Below are positions 8,806-17,904 of a DNA stretch of 64,000 nucleotides, piece by piece. Position 1 is the first letter of the stretch; each line of letters begins with the position of its first letter. Source of the DNA: an uncultured Oscillospiraceae bacterium. Lineage in GTDB: Bacteria; Bacillota; Clostridia; Oscillospirales; Ruminococcaceae. The notes under the pieces were generated by a model, which was given only the letters and a program-made list of their open reading frames with translations, had not been told where the DNA came from and did not search any database. The stretch lies in the NCBI GenBank assembly GCA_934466455.1, contig CAKSLF010000001.1, positions 62,001 through 126,000 on the forward strand. The letters are read 5' to 3'. The position numbers and the translations under genes were made by a program.

Positions 8806-9543
8806 ATGAAAATTGAATACGACGAGATAAGCAACCCGGGCGGAAGACCGATAAACGAAGACGCATATGTCATAGTCAGGAGCGAAAATATGATTGCCTT
8901 TGCGGTTGCGGACGGCTTGGGCGGACACGGAAACGGAGAAATCGCCTCTTCCATAGCGGTATCTGCGGTGGGAGATACATTCAAAAGGTACAACGGCGAA
9001 TCGCAGAAAACAAAAGTGACGATTGCTTTTGAGGAAGCGCAGAAAAGGATACTCGGACAGCAGGAAGCTCTTAATATAAAAAATTCAATGAAAACAACCC
9101 TGTGTGTTTTGAGTATCGAAGCAGGCTGCGCCTTTTGGGGACATATCGGGGACAGCAGGATATATTGGTTCAGAGGGCATAAGCTTTTCAAAAGAACCCT
9201 TGACCACAGCGTTCCGCAAATGCTTGTTGCAACCGGAGATATAAAAGAAAGCGAAATAAGACACCATGAGGACAGAAACCGCCTTTTGCGGGTTATAGGT
9301 ACGGAATGGAGCAAGCCGGAATACGAGCTTGCCGAGCAGCCGGTAAGGCTGCGCCCAAATGATAAATTCCTTATTTGCAGCGACGGATTTTGGGAAAATG
9401 TCGATGAAAAGGAAATGGCGGAATGTATGTCAAAAGCCAAAAATGCGACGGATTGGCTTATCTATATGAGAAGGATTCTTCTTCGCAAAACAAAAAATAA
9501 GGATAATGATAATTTTACCGCAATTACGGTATGGATTAAGTAA
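8806..9543 (+). CDS. Soluble PP2C-family (PPM) protein phosphatase
   Basis: A 245-residue Ser/Thr phosphatase of minimal PPM size. The metal-binding signatures are present in order: NEDAY near residue 20, ADGLGGHGNGE near 45, GDSRIYW near 120, CSDGFWE near 190 and DNFTAITVW at the C-terminus. There is no signal peptide or membrane helix, so it is cytosolic. It should remove phosphates added by the three kinases of the island. The start is ATG 8806, with GGAGAG 6 bases upstream. An in-frame TTG at 8788 overlaps the end of the kinase gene and lacks an RBS. The gene lies immediately after the atypical kinase and 11 bases before the next gene. Confidence 0.9.
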   Translation: MKIEYDEISNPGGRPINEDAYVIVRSENMIAFAVADGLGGHGNGEIASSIAVSAVGDTFKRYNGESQKTKVTIAFEEAQKRILGQQEALNIKNSMKTTLCVLSIEAGCAFWGHIGDSRIYWFRGHKLFKRTLDHSVPQMLVATGDIKESEIRHHEDRNRLLRVIGTEWSKPEYELAEQPVRLRPNDKFLICSDGFWENVDEKEMAECMSKAKNATDWLIYMRRILLRKTKNKDNDNFTAITVWIK

Positions 9544-9554
9544 GGGGGAAAATT

Positions 9555-10109
9555 ATGAAGCTTGTACAATGCAAAAACGGTCATTTCTTTGACAGCGAAA
9601 TAAACAGCTGCTGCCCCGTTTGCGGCGGCGAAATTGACGACGGAACGGAACGCCCGGAAGACGGTTCGGCACCCTCCAGAAGAAGATCAATAGAAAATCT
9701 TGTTTTGCCTATGTTCGGAATAGGAAACGGCGAGGAGGACAGCGTTACGCTCGCCATGCCGATAGGCGGGGAGGAATGGTCGCCCGTCGTCGGCTGGATA
9801 GTGTGTGTTGACGGCAACAGCAGGGGAAGGGATTATCGCATACACCCGGAAAGAAACTTTGTCGGAAGGTCGGGAGTTATGGATATATCCGTGTTTGAGG
9901 ACGAGAGCATAGCAATGGTAAACCATTGCTCAATAGTATATGAACCCATAGAGGGAGAATTTATGCTTGTTCCGGGAAAGGAAGCGGCAACCTATTATAA
10001 CGAAAAGCTGCTTACCGAATATGTGGTTCTTAAAGAAGGAGATAAATTCACAATAGGAAATTCAACATTTGTGTTTGTGCCGTATTGCAAAGGAGATGTC
10101 AGATGGTGA
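9555..10109 (+). CDS. Zinc-ribbon plus degenerate FHA-domain protein
   Basis: A 184-residue soluble protein. An N-terminal zinc-binding ribbon (CKNGH, then CCPVCGG, residues about 6-28) is followed by a linker with a Thr-containing segment (DSVTLAMPIGG) and an FHA-like domain from about 78. It is paralogous to the gene at 17905: both have SPVVGW-VC before the FHA fold. The FHA arginine (GRSG) and the later His are kept, but the usual Ser-Arg of the phosphothreonine site is replaced (AMVNH where the paralogue has SRGKH). Phosphopeptide binding is therefore doubtful; it may instead be a kinase substrate or scaffold. It overlaps the next gene by 7 bases. Confidence 0.78.
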   Translation: MKLVQCKNGHFFDSEINSCCPVCGGEIDDGTERPEDGSAPSRRRSIENLVLPMFGIGNGEEDSVTLAMPIGGEEWSPVVGWIVCVDGNSRGRDYRIHPERNFVGRSGVMDISVFEDESIAMVNHCSIVYEPIEGEFMLVPGKEAATYYNEKLLTEYVVLKEGDKFTIGNSTFVFVPYCKGDVRW

Positions 10110-11905
10110 AAAAGATTGTTTCTTTGGTAATAGCGATAGTCCTGATAATAATCCCTGCCGCAGCATATGCGGATACCTTTAATTCCGTAAGCATAGAGCA
10201 GGTGGATACAAATTTACCCGAGATTGCGGCATTTTTCTACTTTTTGGACGAAAACGGCGAACCGATAAGCACAAAAGACGCTTCGTTTGAAAAAGAAGAT
10301 ATAACGGCAATGCTCGGCGGAACTCCGCTTGAGATAAAAAGCATAGGCAATGCAAAGGGGTATCCGACCACATATTACTACCTGCTTGATGTTTCAACCT
10401 CCGTTTCCGCAAAGATACTTGATAATATAAAGGAAAATATAATAAAGCGAATAGAAAGCCGTTCGGATGACGAAAAAATTACCGTAATAACCTTTGGTAA
10501 GGAAATAAATGTTGTTCTCGACGGAACCGAAACCAAGGAAAAAGCCGAAGAAAAGCTTGCGGCGGTAAAGCCGAACGAGCACGCAACAAGGCTTTTCGAC
10601 GGGCTTGATAAAATGCTTACGCTTTCCGCAAACGACGGAGCGGCTTCAAGAAAAATTGCCGTTCTTGTAAGCGACGGAAGAGATTTGTATGATGGCGGCG
10701 CAACAAAGGAAGATGTGCTTGAAAGAATACAGGAGGAAAACATCTCACTATATTCTTTCGCTATGCCAAACTCCACAAAAGAGGGCAGAGAAGCCATGCG
10801 AGAGGTTTCCAAAAAATCAGGCGGAGAAATGCTGATAATCAAGTCAAATGACGCAGAGGACTGCTTTGGCAAATTTGACGAAAGAATGGATTGCTGCTTT
10901 AAGATAGAGCTTGCCGCCGAAAGCAACATTGTTTCCGGAACAAAGCAGGACTTTGTTTTGAAGATACCTTATTCCGGCTCGGTTTTGGAAGCAATGTACA
11001 CCGTAAAGTCCACAAAATGGATTCCGGATAATGTGCCGCCGGAAATTGTTGAGTGCAAAAGCCCTGCGCAAAACAAAATTGCGGTAAAATTCAGCGAAAA
11101 TGTCACCGGAGCGGATAGCCCTCTTTGTTATAACATAACCAACGGCGAGGGAGAAAAATACGAGGTGGTTTCCGCATCATACAGTGCGGAAGGCTTTACC
11201 GCAATATTGGTAACGGACAAACCTGTTTATAACGGAACATATTTTGTGGAGGCGCAGGGAATAAAGGATGTTTCCATGGAAGAAAACCCGATAGCGGAGG
11301 AAGCATATAAGCTCGAGCTGTCCGAAGAGGGGCGTGACCGCCCGCTTACCTTCGGCGAAAAAGCAATAAAATACTGGTACGCCTCCGCAGCAGCGGCAAT
11401 CCTTTTGGCTGCTGCAATAGCGGGTGCGGTGCTGCTTATCAAAAAAGAAGAGAAGAAAAAGGAAGAACAGAAAAACGCAGAAAAAATCGCAAACGAGGAA
11501 TTGCTTAAACAAACCGCACTTGACGCAACAAAGCAGGCGATTGCAGAATCAAAATCCTATCAAAACAATGTGAAAGTAAGCACGGCGGGAGGCGTGCCCT
11601 CAAAGAAAGTAACTCTTGTGGTAAGCTGCGACGGAACCGAACAAAGAAGCATAGATGTTCTGATAAACGGAAAATACATAATGGGAAGAAGCCAAAAATG
11701 CAATCTCAGCTTTAATGACCAAAATATGTCGAGGGAGCACTGCGCTCTTGACTACCGTGACGGAACGCTTCTTGTTCAGGATTTGGGCTCCACAAACGGA
11801 ACTTTCATAAACGGAGTTCCGATAAAAGGAATATACAGCGTAAACGACGGCGATGAAATAAGATTCGGAAGAGCAAGGGTCATAGTAAGATTTATCATGA
11901 AATAA
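10103..11905 (+). CDS. Exported VWA-domain protein with membrane helix and cytosolic FHA domain
   Basis: A 600-residue type-I-like membrane protein. A signal peptide (residues 1-23, ending AAAYA) is followed by a von Willebrand A domain at about 85-270 with an intact MIDAS start DVSTS (96-100) and VSDGRD. An SbsA/Ig-like domain lies at about 310-400 and a membrane helix at about 422-447. A charged helix then leads to a canonical FHA domain at about 503-595 (MGRSQKC, SREH, GSTNGTFING). The VWA domain would sit outside the cell and the FHA inside, so the protein can link an external metal-dependent ligand to a phospho-threonine partner. The start is ATG 10103 with AAGGAG 7 bases upstream, overlapping the preceding stop. 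Confidence 0.88.
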   Translation: MVKKIVSLVIAIVLIIIPAAAYADTFNSVSIEQVDTNLPEIAAFFYFLDENGEPISTKDASFEKEDITAMLGGTPLEIKSIGNAKGYPTTYYYLLDVSTSVSAKILDNIKENIIKRIESRSDDEKITVITFGKEINVVLDGTETKEKAEEKLAAVKPNEHATRLFDGLDKMLTLSANDGAASRKIAVLVSDGRDLYDGGATKEDVLERIQEENISLYSFAMPNSTKEGREAMREVSKKSGGEMLIIKSNDAEDCFGKFDERMDCCFKIELAAESNIVSGTKQDFVLKIPYSGSVLEAMYTVKSTKWIPDNVPPEIVECKSPAQNKIAVKFSENVTGADSPLCYNITNGEGEKYEVVSASYSAEGFTAILVTDKPVYNGTYFVEAQGIKDVSMEENPIAEEAYKLELSEEGRDRPLTFGEKAIKYWYASAAAAILLAAAIAGAVLLIKKEEKKKEEQKNAEKIANEELLKQTALDATKQAIAESKSYQNNVKVSTAGGVPSKKVTLVVSCDGTEQRSIDVLINGKYIMGRSQKCNLSFNDQNMSREHCALDYRDGTLLVQDLGSTNGTFINGVPIKGIYSVNDGDEIRFGRARVIVRFIMK

Positions 11906-11928
11906 TACCAAGGCTTTGGAGAACTGAA

Positions 11929-13464
11929 ATGTCGGATTTTGAAAAAATGATATGTCCGCACTGTTTTCAAAACGGATTTGAAAACGGAAAGTGTCAAAAA
12001 TGCGGCTATGTTTTGCCGCAAAACTACAATGCAAACGCCCTTCTTCCCTTTACAAAAGTCGGCGGCATATACGAAATAGGAAGCGTGATCGGTGCAGGCG
12101 GCTTTGGTATAACCTACGCCGCAAGAAACTTGCAAACGGGCGAACGCTGCGCAATAAAGGAGTACTTTCCGTCGGAATTTGTTTACAGAGATAACGCTAC
12201 GGGCATGGTTTGCTGTAAGGATGAGAGCGAAAAGGACTATTATAAGTGGCTTGAACGGTTCTATAAAGAAGCGGTCACCTTGTCCAAAATAAGAAGTGCA
12301 AATAACGGCAACATAGTGGATATACAGGGCTACCTTAAAGCAAACAACACCGCTTATATAATTATGGAGTTTATTGACGGAGTAAACCTAAAAAGGTGGA
12401 TGGTTGCAAACAACAGAGTGTTTACATATGCTCAGGCAAAGATGATTTTTATTGATATAGCCTCCGTTCTTTGCGATGTTCACAAAATGCACCTTTTGCA
12501 CAGAGATTTAACGCCGGAAAATGTTTTGATAATGCCAAACGGAAGAATAAAGGTAATAGATTTCGGCTCCGCAAGAGATTATGTAAAAAACGCCATGGGA
12601 ATGTCCGTTTTGGTTAAAAAGGGCTTTGCACCGATAGAACAGTATTCGTCGAATAAAAAGCAGGGACCGTATACGGATATATATTCTCTTTGCTGCACAA
12701 CATATTTTATCCTTACGGGAAGATATATACCGGACGCATTTGACAGAGTAAACGGGGCAAAGGTGCCAAGGCTTGACGAGGTCAACCGAGAGGTTCCGGC
12801 GCAGTTTGCTTCGGTAATAGAAAAAGGTATGGCTGTATATGCGTCGGAAAGATATCCGAATGTGGAAGCAATGCTTACTGCGCTTGATCCGCCGAAGCCA
12901 TCCCCGCCGGAACCGCTTCCGCCGCAGCCCATTCCGCCCATTCCACCGGAACCGCTTCCGCCGCAGCCCATTCCGCCTATTCCGCCCCGACCGGAGCCGC
13001 CGTGGACGGAAGAAAAACCGCCGCAAAAGGCAGAGCAGCCGCAAAACAGGGGCTTTTTATACAAGCTGAAGCTGTTCCTCGGAATTATCAGCGAAAATCC
13101 GGAAACACCGCCATATGAAAAGCCTATGAATAGTTTTTCCAAAACGCTTTTGCGAATAAACACCGGACCCGCAAGCGGCTTTTGCTTTGAAATAACCCGC
13201 GACGGAAGCTATACAATAGGAAGATCCGCCGCACAGTGCGACGCACCGATAGCGGGAAATTTTCCGGAAATAAGCAGGCTCCACTGCATAATTACATCTC
13301 AAAAAAACGGAAACCGGCTGCTTATAGAGGATAAATCCGCAAACGGAACATATGTAAAGCGGCTTGGGCTTTTGGAAAAAGGCAGGCAGTACGATATTCG
13401 TTCCGGCGACATCATATTGCTGGCAACGGAAAAATATCCTGTTGAGGTAGTAAAAAAGCAGTGA
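11929..13464 (+). CDS. Zinc-ribbon Ser/Thr protein kinase with C-terminal FHA domain
   Basis: A 511-residue cytosolic kinase. A zinc ribbon (CPHC, CQKC) occupies residues about 9-30 and the kinase domain about 46-310, with GAGGFG, AIKEYF, HRD at 191-193 (HRDLTPEN) and DFG at 211-213. These are the same residue numbers as in the kinase at 3375, showing close paralogy. A proline-rich linker at about 322-375 contains a 13-residue unit repeated twice. The C-terminal FHA domain (about 408-500) is canonical: TIGRSAAQC, SRLH, SANGTYVK. Fusing writer and reader in one chain suggests autophosphorylation-driven complex formation. No membrane helix is seen. It starts 23 bases after the VWA/FHA gene. Confidence 0.9.
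   Translation: MSDFEKMICPHCFQNGFENGKCQKCGYVLPQNYNANALLPFTKVGGIYEIGSVIGAGGFGITYAARNLQTGERCAIKEYFPSEFVYRDNATGMVCCKDESEKDYYKWLERFYKEAVTLSKIRSANNGNIVDIQGYLKANNTAYIIMEFIDGVNLKRWMVANNRVFTYAQAKMIFIDIASVLCDVHKMHLLHRDLTPENVLIMPNGRIKVIDFGSARDYVKNAMGMSVLVKKGFAPIEQYSSNKKQGPYTDIYSLCCTTYFILTGRYIPDAFDRVNGAKVPRLDEVNREVPAQFASVIEKGMAVYASERYPNVEAMLTALDPPKPSPPEPLPPQPIPPIPPEPLPPQPIPPIPPRPEPPWTEEKPPQKAEQPQNRGFLYKLKLFLGIISENPETPPYEKPMNSFSKTLLRINTGPASGFCFEITRDGSYTIGRSAAQCDAPIAGNFPEISRLHCIITSQKNGNRLLIEDKSANGTYVKRLGLLEKGRQYDIRSGDIILLATEKYPVEVVKKQ
12907..12984 (+). repeat. Two tandem 39-base units coding for a proline-rich linker
   Basis: Two near-identical 39-base units in tandem, each encoding PEPLPPQPIPPIP, in the linker between kinase and FHA domains. 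Near-identity at the DNA level points to recent duplication. Confidence 0.8.
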
Positions 13465-13484
13465 AGCAAAAACAAGGAGGCTTT

Positions 13485-15305
13485 ATGCTGAACAAAAATA
13501 TTTCTTCAAGTAAAGGCACCGAAAATAGGGCAAGACCCAAAAAAAGAATAGCGGCGGTTTTGCTTGCTCTTTGCGCCGCTGCGGTTATGCTTTCCGTCAC
13601 GGCTTTTGCGACAAGTGTAAATCCGCCGGATCCGTCGAGTTCGTCAAGTTCGTCGGATTCGTCAAGTTCATCGAGTTCATCGAGTTCATCGAGTTCATCG
13701 AGTTCATCGAGTTCGTCGAGTTCATCGAGTTCATCAAGTTCATCGAGTTCATCAAGTTCATCGAGTTCATCGAGTTCATCGAGTTCGTCGAGTTCATCAA
13801 GTTCATCGAGTTCGTCGAGTTCATCGAGTTCGTCGAGTTCGTCAAGTTCATCGAGTTCATCGAGTTCATCGAGTTCGTCGAGTTCTTCAAGTTCATCGAG
13901 TTCGTCGAGTTCATCAAGCTCGTCAAGTTCGCAAAGTTCATCAAGCTCGTTAAGCTCTGTGGAGCCCGCCTCAAAGCCGCCGAAAAAGCCGTCAAACAAT
14001 ACGGATAACGGAAACAACGATACGACGAGCGTGCGAACGGGTGCCGATGAAATTGATGACGGCAAGCCGGACGCCGGCTCCGAGAAAGAAAGCGGTAAGG
14101 AAACGGAAGAAAATAAAGACCCGGTTGCCGCATTCGCTGAAAAAATCGAAGCCATCGGCGAGGTTGACGGCAGCGAGGAATGCGGGCAAAAAATAGCCGA
14201 GGCAAGAAAAGCTTATGGAAAGCTTTCCGCCGAAGAAAGAGAACAAAAGCAGGTGAAAGAAGGTTTAGCCAATCTGGAAAGTGCGGAAAAAGAATACAAA
14301 GAGCGTTTCTCGGAAGAAAAACCGCCCGCCGAGGAAAAACCGAAAAAGCACGGCTATGCCGCCGTTATAGTGCTTGCCTCCGTTGCGGCGGTGCTGCTTG
14401 GAGCCTCCGCAGCCGCCGTGGTGTTGTTCGAGAAAAAGAAAACAGGGAGAAAAACCGTCGTGCAGCCGGCAAAGCAGTCGGACGAAATAACGGAAATAAT
14501 CCCGATAGGCAATTTTACGGTGCCAAGCGGCTCCGTGTGGGTAACAAGCTCCTCCATAATCGGAACAAGGGAATACCAACAGGACAGCGTCCTTGTGCCG
14601 GAGATGAAAGGTATGACTACCGCCGAGCTTGAGCAAAAAGGCTATCTTTGTGTGCTTTGCGACGGTATGGGAGGTCTTCAGGGCGGAGAAAGAGCAAGCA
14701 AAGCCTGCGCCGAAGCAATGTTTGAAAGCTATTACGGCACCTATTACGGCTTTGATGTAAAAAAAGCAATGCGTGAGGGTGCGGAATGTGCCGACGAAAG
14801 GGTAAGCAAAATGAGGGACAACAGAGGAAACCCTCTTCATTCCGGCACAACAATGACCTGCGTGCTTATAAAGGACGGAAGGCTGACGCATTGCTCCGTC
14901 GGCGACAGCAGGATCTACATTTACAGAAACGGCACGGTAAGCCAGCTTTCACATGACCACAACTATTTTGAAGACCTCATAAGAGGTCATCAGCCGGGAA
15001 GCCCGGAATGGCGGGACGCTTTTATAAATCCGAAAAGAGATGCGCTTACAAGCTACATAGGTATGGGCGGAATAAAGCATTTTGATATTTCGGAAAGCCC
15101 AATCATGCTTGAAAAAGGCGATATTGTATTTATGTGTTCCGACGGACTTTACAGAAGCGTAGGAGAGGAGGAAATGGCAGCCGCAATGCGTAAATATTCC
15201 GACCATTTGGAATTTTTGCCCCATGTGCTTACGGCAACGGCGTTTGACGCAGGAAAGGTCCATCAGGATAACACATCAATAATAACGATAAAATATTTGG
15301 GATAA
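13485..15305 (+). CDS. Membrane PP2C phosphatase with extracellular poly-serine stalk
   Basis: About 606 residues. A signal peptide or first membrane helix lies at about 20-42 (ending TAFA). A serine tract of 108 codons (105 Ser) covers about 51-158, followed by an acidic linker and a small helical domain at about 205-285. A membrane helix lies at about 290-314, and a PP2C/PPM catalytic domain at about 355-606 carries REYQQDS, CDGMGGLQGGE, GDSRIYIYR, CSDGLYRS and the final DNTS. The predicted topology puts the serine stalk and helical domain outside and the phosphatase inside, like a receptor phosphatase opposing the receptor kinases. The start is ATG 13485, 4 bases after AAGGAGG; the in-frame GTG 13461 lacks an RBS. 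Confidence 0.88.
   Translation: MLNKNISSSKGTENRARPKKRIAAVLLALCAAAVMLSVTAFATSVNPPDPSSSSSSSDSSSSSSSSSSSSSSSSSSSSSSSSSSSSSSSSSSSSSSSSSSSSSSSSSSSSSSSSSSSSSSSSSSSSSSSSSSSSSSSSSSSSSSSSSSSQSSSSSLSSVEPASKPPKKPSNNTDNGNNDTTSVRTGADEIDDGKPDAGSEKESGKETEENKDPVAAFAEKIEAIGEVDGSEECGQKIAEARKAYGKLSAEEREQKQVKEGLANLESAEKEYKERFSEEKPPAEEKPKKHGYAAVIVLASVAAVLLGASAAAVVLFEKKKTGRKTVVQPAKQSDEITEIIPIGNFTVPSGSVWVTSSSIIGTREYQQDSVLVPEMKGMTTAELEQKGYLCVLCDGMGGLQGGERASKACAEAMFESYYGTYYGFDVKKAMREGAECADERVSKMRDNRGNPLHSGTTMTCVLIKDGRLTHCSVGDSRIYIYRNGTVSQLSHDHNYFEDLIRGHQPGSPEWRDAFINPKRDALTSYIGMGGIKHFDISESPIMLEKGDIVFMCSDGLYRSVGEEEMAAAMRKYSDHLEFLPHVLTATAFDAGKVHQDNTSIITIKYLG
13635..13958 (+). repeat. Serine-codon microsatellite (mainly TCG AGT TCA units)
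   Basis: A run of 108 codons, all Ser except one Asp, one Gln and one Leu, built mostly from 9-base units TCGAGTTCA with variants. Any gain or loss of whole units stays in frame and would only change stalk length. Confidence 0.9.
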
Positions 15306-15324
15306 CGAATAAGAGGGAAAATGC

Positions 15325-16266
15325 ATGAAAAAATTTTTTACAAAACAGACAGCGGTCGCAGCCGTATTTATTGCGGCAACAATCGCCGTGCTCTTAATTC
15401 CCGTTCTTAAAATAGGGGAATGCGCCGTAATCCTCGGCGGGGCGCAGGTAGGCATATACGGAAACGCATCGCTGCTTAAATGGATACTCGTAGACTTTAT
15501 GGGCGAACGGGCGGTTGGATTTTATAATGATATTGCTTATGTGGGAGAAACCAAAACAGGGCTGTTTATTTGGGCTTTGCTTTCGGCTGTGCCGATTATC
15601 GCCTTGCCGGTTGCCGCAGCAATAATCCTTTTGATAAAATCCCGTTTAAGAGCCCTTGCCGGTATAATATCCTCCGCAGCGATGGAAGCTGTGCTTGCGG
15701 CGAGGCTCTTTAGAGCAATCGCCTTAAAGAATGCCGCAGCGGCAGATTCGAAAATAGCCGAGATTGCAAAGGGAGATTATGTAATAGGCGAGCATTTCGG
15801 AGTTTTTATTCTGATTGCGGTTGTCCTTATTTGCACTGCAGCGTCGATTTGGCTTTTAACAACCGATTTGAATTCCGTATCAATAGAAAACAAGGTTATG
15901 GCTGCGGGAAATAAGGAGCTTATTGCAAAGAGCAAAGCTTGTTATGAAATACACGGCATATCCGGGGTATATAAGGGAGCCGTTCTTGACATAAAGCCCG
16001 GAGAAAGCGTCTGTTTCGGCAGGGACATAGATTGCTGCCAGGTGATTTTTCCCGGGGACTGCGTTTCCGTAAGCAGAAAGCATTGCCTTTTAAGCTGCGA
16101 AGCAATCGACGGAGAATTCAGAATAGTTGATTATTCTTCCGGCGGCACATATATTAACGGAAGACGCCTTGAATACGGGATTGTAAATGCGCTTCCGCTT
16201 AATACGGAATTTTGGCTCGGAAGCAGGGAAAACGCCTTTTATGTAGCCAAAAAAGAAGCGGAATAA
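15325..16266 (+). CDS. Four-helix membrane protein with C-terminal FHA domain
   Basis: A 313-residue protein with predicted membrane helices at about 8-28, 75-103, 110-132 and 157-178 and a cytosolic FHA domain at about 215-305. The FHA has CFGRD and SRKH, but the usual S-x-N-G-T reads SSGGT, so one residue that contacts phosphothreonine is changed. The N-terminal membrane part resembles no family I can name. It sits 19 bases after the receptor phosphatase (RBS AGAGGG, 7 bases before ATG 15325) and likely recruits phosphorylated partners to the membrane. Confidence 0.8.
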   Translation: MKKFFTKQTAVAAVFIAATIAVLLIPVLKIGECAVILGGAQVGIYGNASLLKWILVDFMGERAVGFYNDIAYVGETKTGLFIWALLSAVPIIALPVAAAIILLIKSRLRALAGIISSAAMEAVLAARLFRAIALKNAAAADSKIAEIAKGDYVIGEHFGVFILIAVVLICTAASIWLLTTDLNSVSIENKVMAAGNKELIAKSKACYEIHGISGVYKGAVLDIKPGESVCFGRDIDCCQVIFPGDCVSVSRKHCLLSCEAIDGEFRIVDYSSGGTYINGRRLEYGIVNALPLNTEFWLGSRENAFYVAKKEAE

Positions 16267-16374
16267 TACAAAAATTACATTTTTAACGGCAATTCTGAAT
16301 ATATTCGCAAAAAAGCTTTGTATAGGGTTAAAATGCATACAACAAATAAATTTTAGTAAAAGAGGTTTTGTTGT

Positions 16375-16878
16375 ATGGAATACATGGAAAGAGCATCATT
16401 GTTTTTGGATTATTCCGCAATAGTCATATATGTGATTATTGACATCATTGTATTGATTATAATTGCTTCTGCGGTGGGTTCTTCGAAGAATAAAAGCGGC
16501 GAGGTAAGAGAACAAAGAAAAACCAACTATTATAACGACAGCCCGACAAAACAACAGGGCGTGTATGAAATAGTCGGAGTTTCCGGTACCTATGCCGGTC
16601 AAACATTCAGAATGATCCCGGGAGAGGATTTGTTTATCGGAAGAGACCCTATGGAATGTCAGATAGTTATAAACGATTACAAAAATGTTATAAGCAGAAA
16701 GCATTGCCTGATTCATTGCAGCGGCTCCGGAAGCGGAGTTTACATAACCGACTATTCCCATAACGGAACATTTATGGATGGAAAAAAGCTTACCTACGGA
16801 ATTTCCTACAAAATGTTTGACGGAGTAAGATTCAGCCTTGCCGGGAACAACGATTGCTTTATATTAAGAAGAGCTTAA
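16375..16878 (+). CDS. Small single-helix membrane protein with FHA domain
   Basis: A 167-residue protein with one membrane helix at about 14-36 (very Ile/Val-rich) and a polar linker. A canonical FHA domain occupies about 65-165: FIGRDPMEC, SRKH, YSHNGTFMDG. It is the simplest membrane-tethered phospho-threonine reader in the island. The preceding gap of 108 bases is the largest within the island, so an internal promoter is possible, although I see no convincing one. The RBS AGAGG precedes ATG 16375. Confidence 0.83.
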   Translation: MEYMERASLFLDYSAIVIYVIIDIIVLIIIASAVGSSKNKSGEVREQRKTNYYNDSPTKQQGVYEIVGVSGTYAGQTFRMIPGEDLFIGRDPMECQIVINDYKNVISRKHCLIHCSGSGSGVYITDYSHNGTFMDGKKLTYGISYKMFDGVRFSLAGNNDCFILRRA

Positions 16879-16912
16879 AAAAATAAAAAAGACAAAATTG
16901 GAGGACAAAAAT

Positions 16913-17866
16913 ATGTTTGATAGCTTGTATCTACTGGAAAATTGGATAAACGCTCTTGATTTGGGCGGTGCGGTTATTTTATTGGAAGCGGCATATGTGG
17001 CACTTAGCATATTCATGGTCGTGGTTTTATACGCTTTCACCGGTTCGATGCTTATAAGATTAGGACACAAAGTCGGCGTGTATGAAAGCGAAACCATGGC
17101 ATATATCCCGATTTTGCGGGATTGCTACAGAATGAAAATAGCCGGGTTTAATCCCCTGCTCGGTCTTTTGCTGAATGGAAGCGGCTTGGGAACAGTCGGT
17201 CTGATTGCATTTGTAATCGGGATCGTTACAAAATCATTTACTTTTGGAATAATTATCGGTATAGTCGGCGCAGTTACGATTTTGGTATTTAAATATAAGT
17301 ACTACAACACTATGCTTAAAAAATTCGGCTTTGAGGGAACCCTTGCTTTGCTTATCTTTGTCGGTCTTTCCATTATCCTCGAAGTTATTGCCTGCATTAT
17401 CGCTTTCAGCGATAAATTCGATACAAGAATAAATTCCGAATTTGCAGAAAGAATGGATTCCGTTGAGCACAAGGTAAGAATACTTGAAGCCGGCGCAAAC
17501 AGATACTCCGCACCGCAACCGCAGCCGCAGCCGCAGGTATATAGCGGAGCAAAAAGCAGCCTTATCGGGATAAAGGGAAAATATAACGGAACAAGATTTG
17601 AAATCGGCGACGGCGAAAGCGTTACATTCGGAAGAGAAATTCAAAAATGCAATATAGTATTTGACGAAAAAGACGGAACCGTAAGCCGTGTTCATTGCAC
17701 GGTAAAATATGTTGCGGCAGAAAACGCATTTTATGTTACCGACCTTTCTTCAAACGGAACATTTATAAGCGGCAACATGAAAATAGGAAAAAATAACACC
17801 AAAAAGGCAGAGGCAGGCACCGTTATAAGCTTCGGCAACGGAGAAAACGCATTCAGGCTCGGATAA
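16913..17866 (+). CDS. Multi-helix membrane protein with C-terminal FHA domain
   Basis: A 317-residue protein. The membrane part has helices at about 17-46, 87-120 and 137-160 and a soluble segment (YIPILRDCYRMKIAG) reminiscent of DUF5684-type small membrane proteins. A short coiled segment (about 175-195), a Pro/Gln linker and a canonical FHA domain at about 218-317 follow (TFGREIQKC, SRVH, LSSNGTFISG). The start is ATG 16913, 8 bases after GGAGG; the in-frame TTG 16898 overlaps the RBS. Together with its two upstream neighbours it gives three different ways to place an FHA domain at the membrane. Confidence 0.82.
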   Translation: MFDSLYLLENWINALDLGGAVILLEAAYVALSIFMVVVLYAFTGSMLIRLGHKVGVYESETMAYIPILRDCYRMKIAGFNPLLGLLLNGSGLGTVGLIAFVIGIVTKSFTFGIIIGIVGAVTILVFKYKYYNTMLKKFGFEGTLALLIFVGLSIILEVIACIIAFSDKFDTRINSEFAERMDSVEHKVRILEAGANRYSAPQPQPQPQVYSGAKSSLIGIKGKYNGTRFEIGDGESVTFGREIQKCNIVFDEKDGTVSRVHCTVKYVAAENAFYVTDLSSNGTFISGNMKIGKNNTKKAEAGTVISFGNGENAFRLG

Positions 17867-17904
17867 AAAACAAAACAATAAAAAGATTTTTTGGAGGTAT
17901 AAAT

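Noticed and set aside
13635..13958. CRISPR-like repeat array
   Set aside because: The repeat is a continuous 9-base coding microsatellite without spacers, and there are no cas genes.
13412..14155. Long minus-strand frame with endless Leu-Asp-Glu repeats and a plus-strand frame with Phe-Ile-Glu repeats over the same stretch
   Set aside because: Both are mere shadows of the serine-codon microsatellite read in other frames; the PP2C gene explains the stretch.
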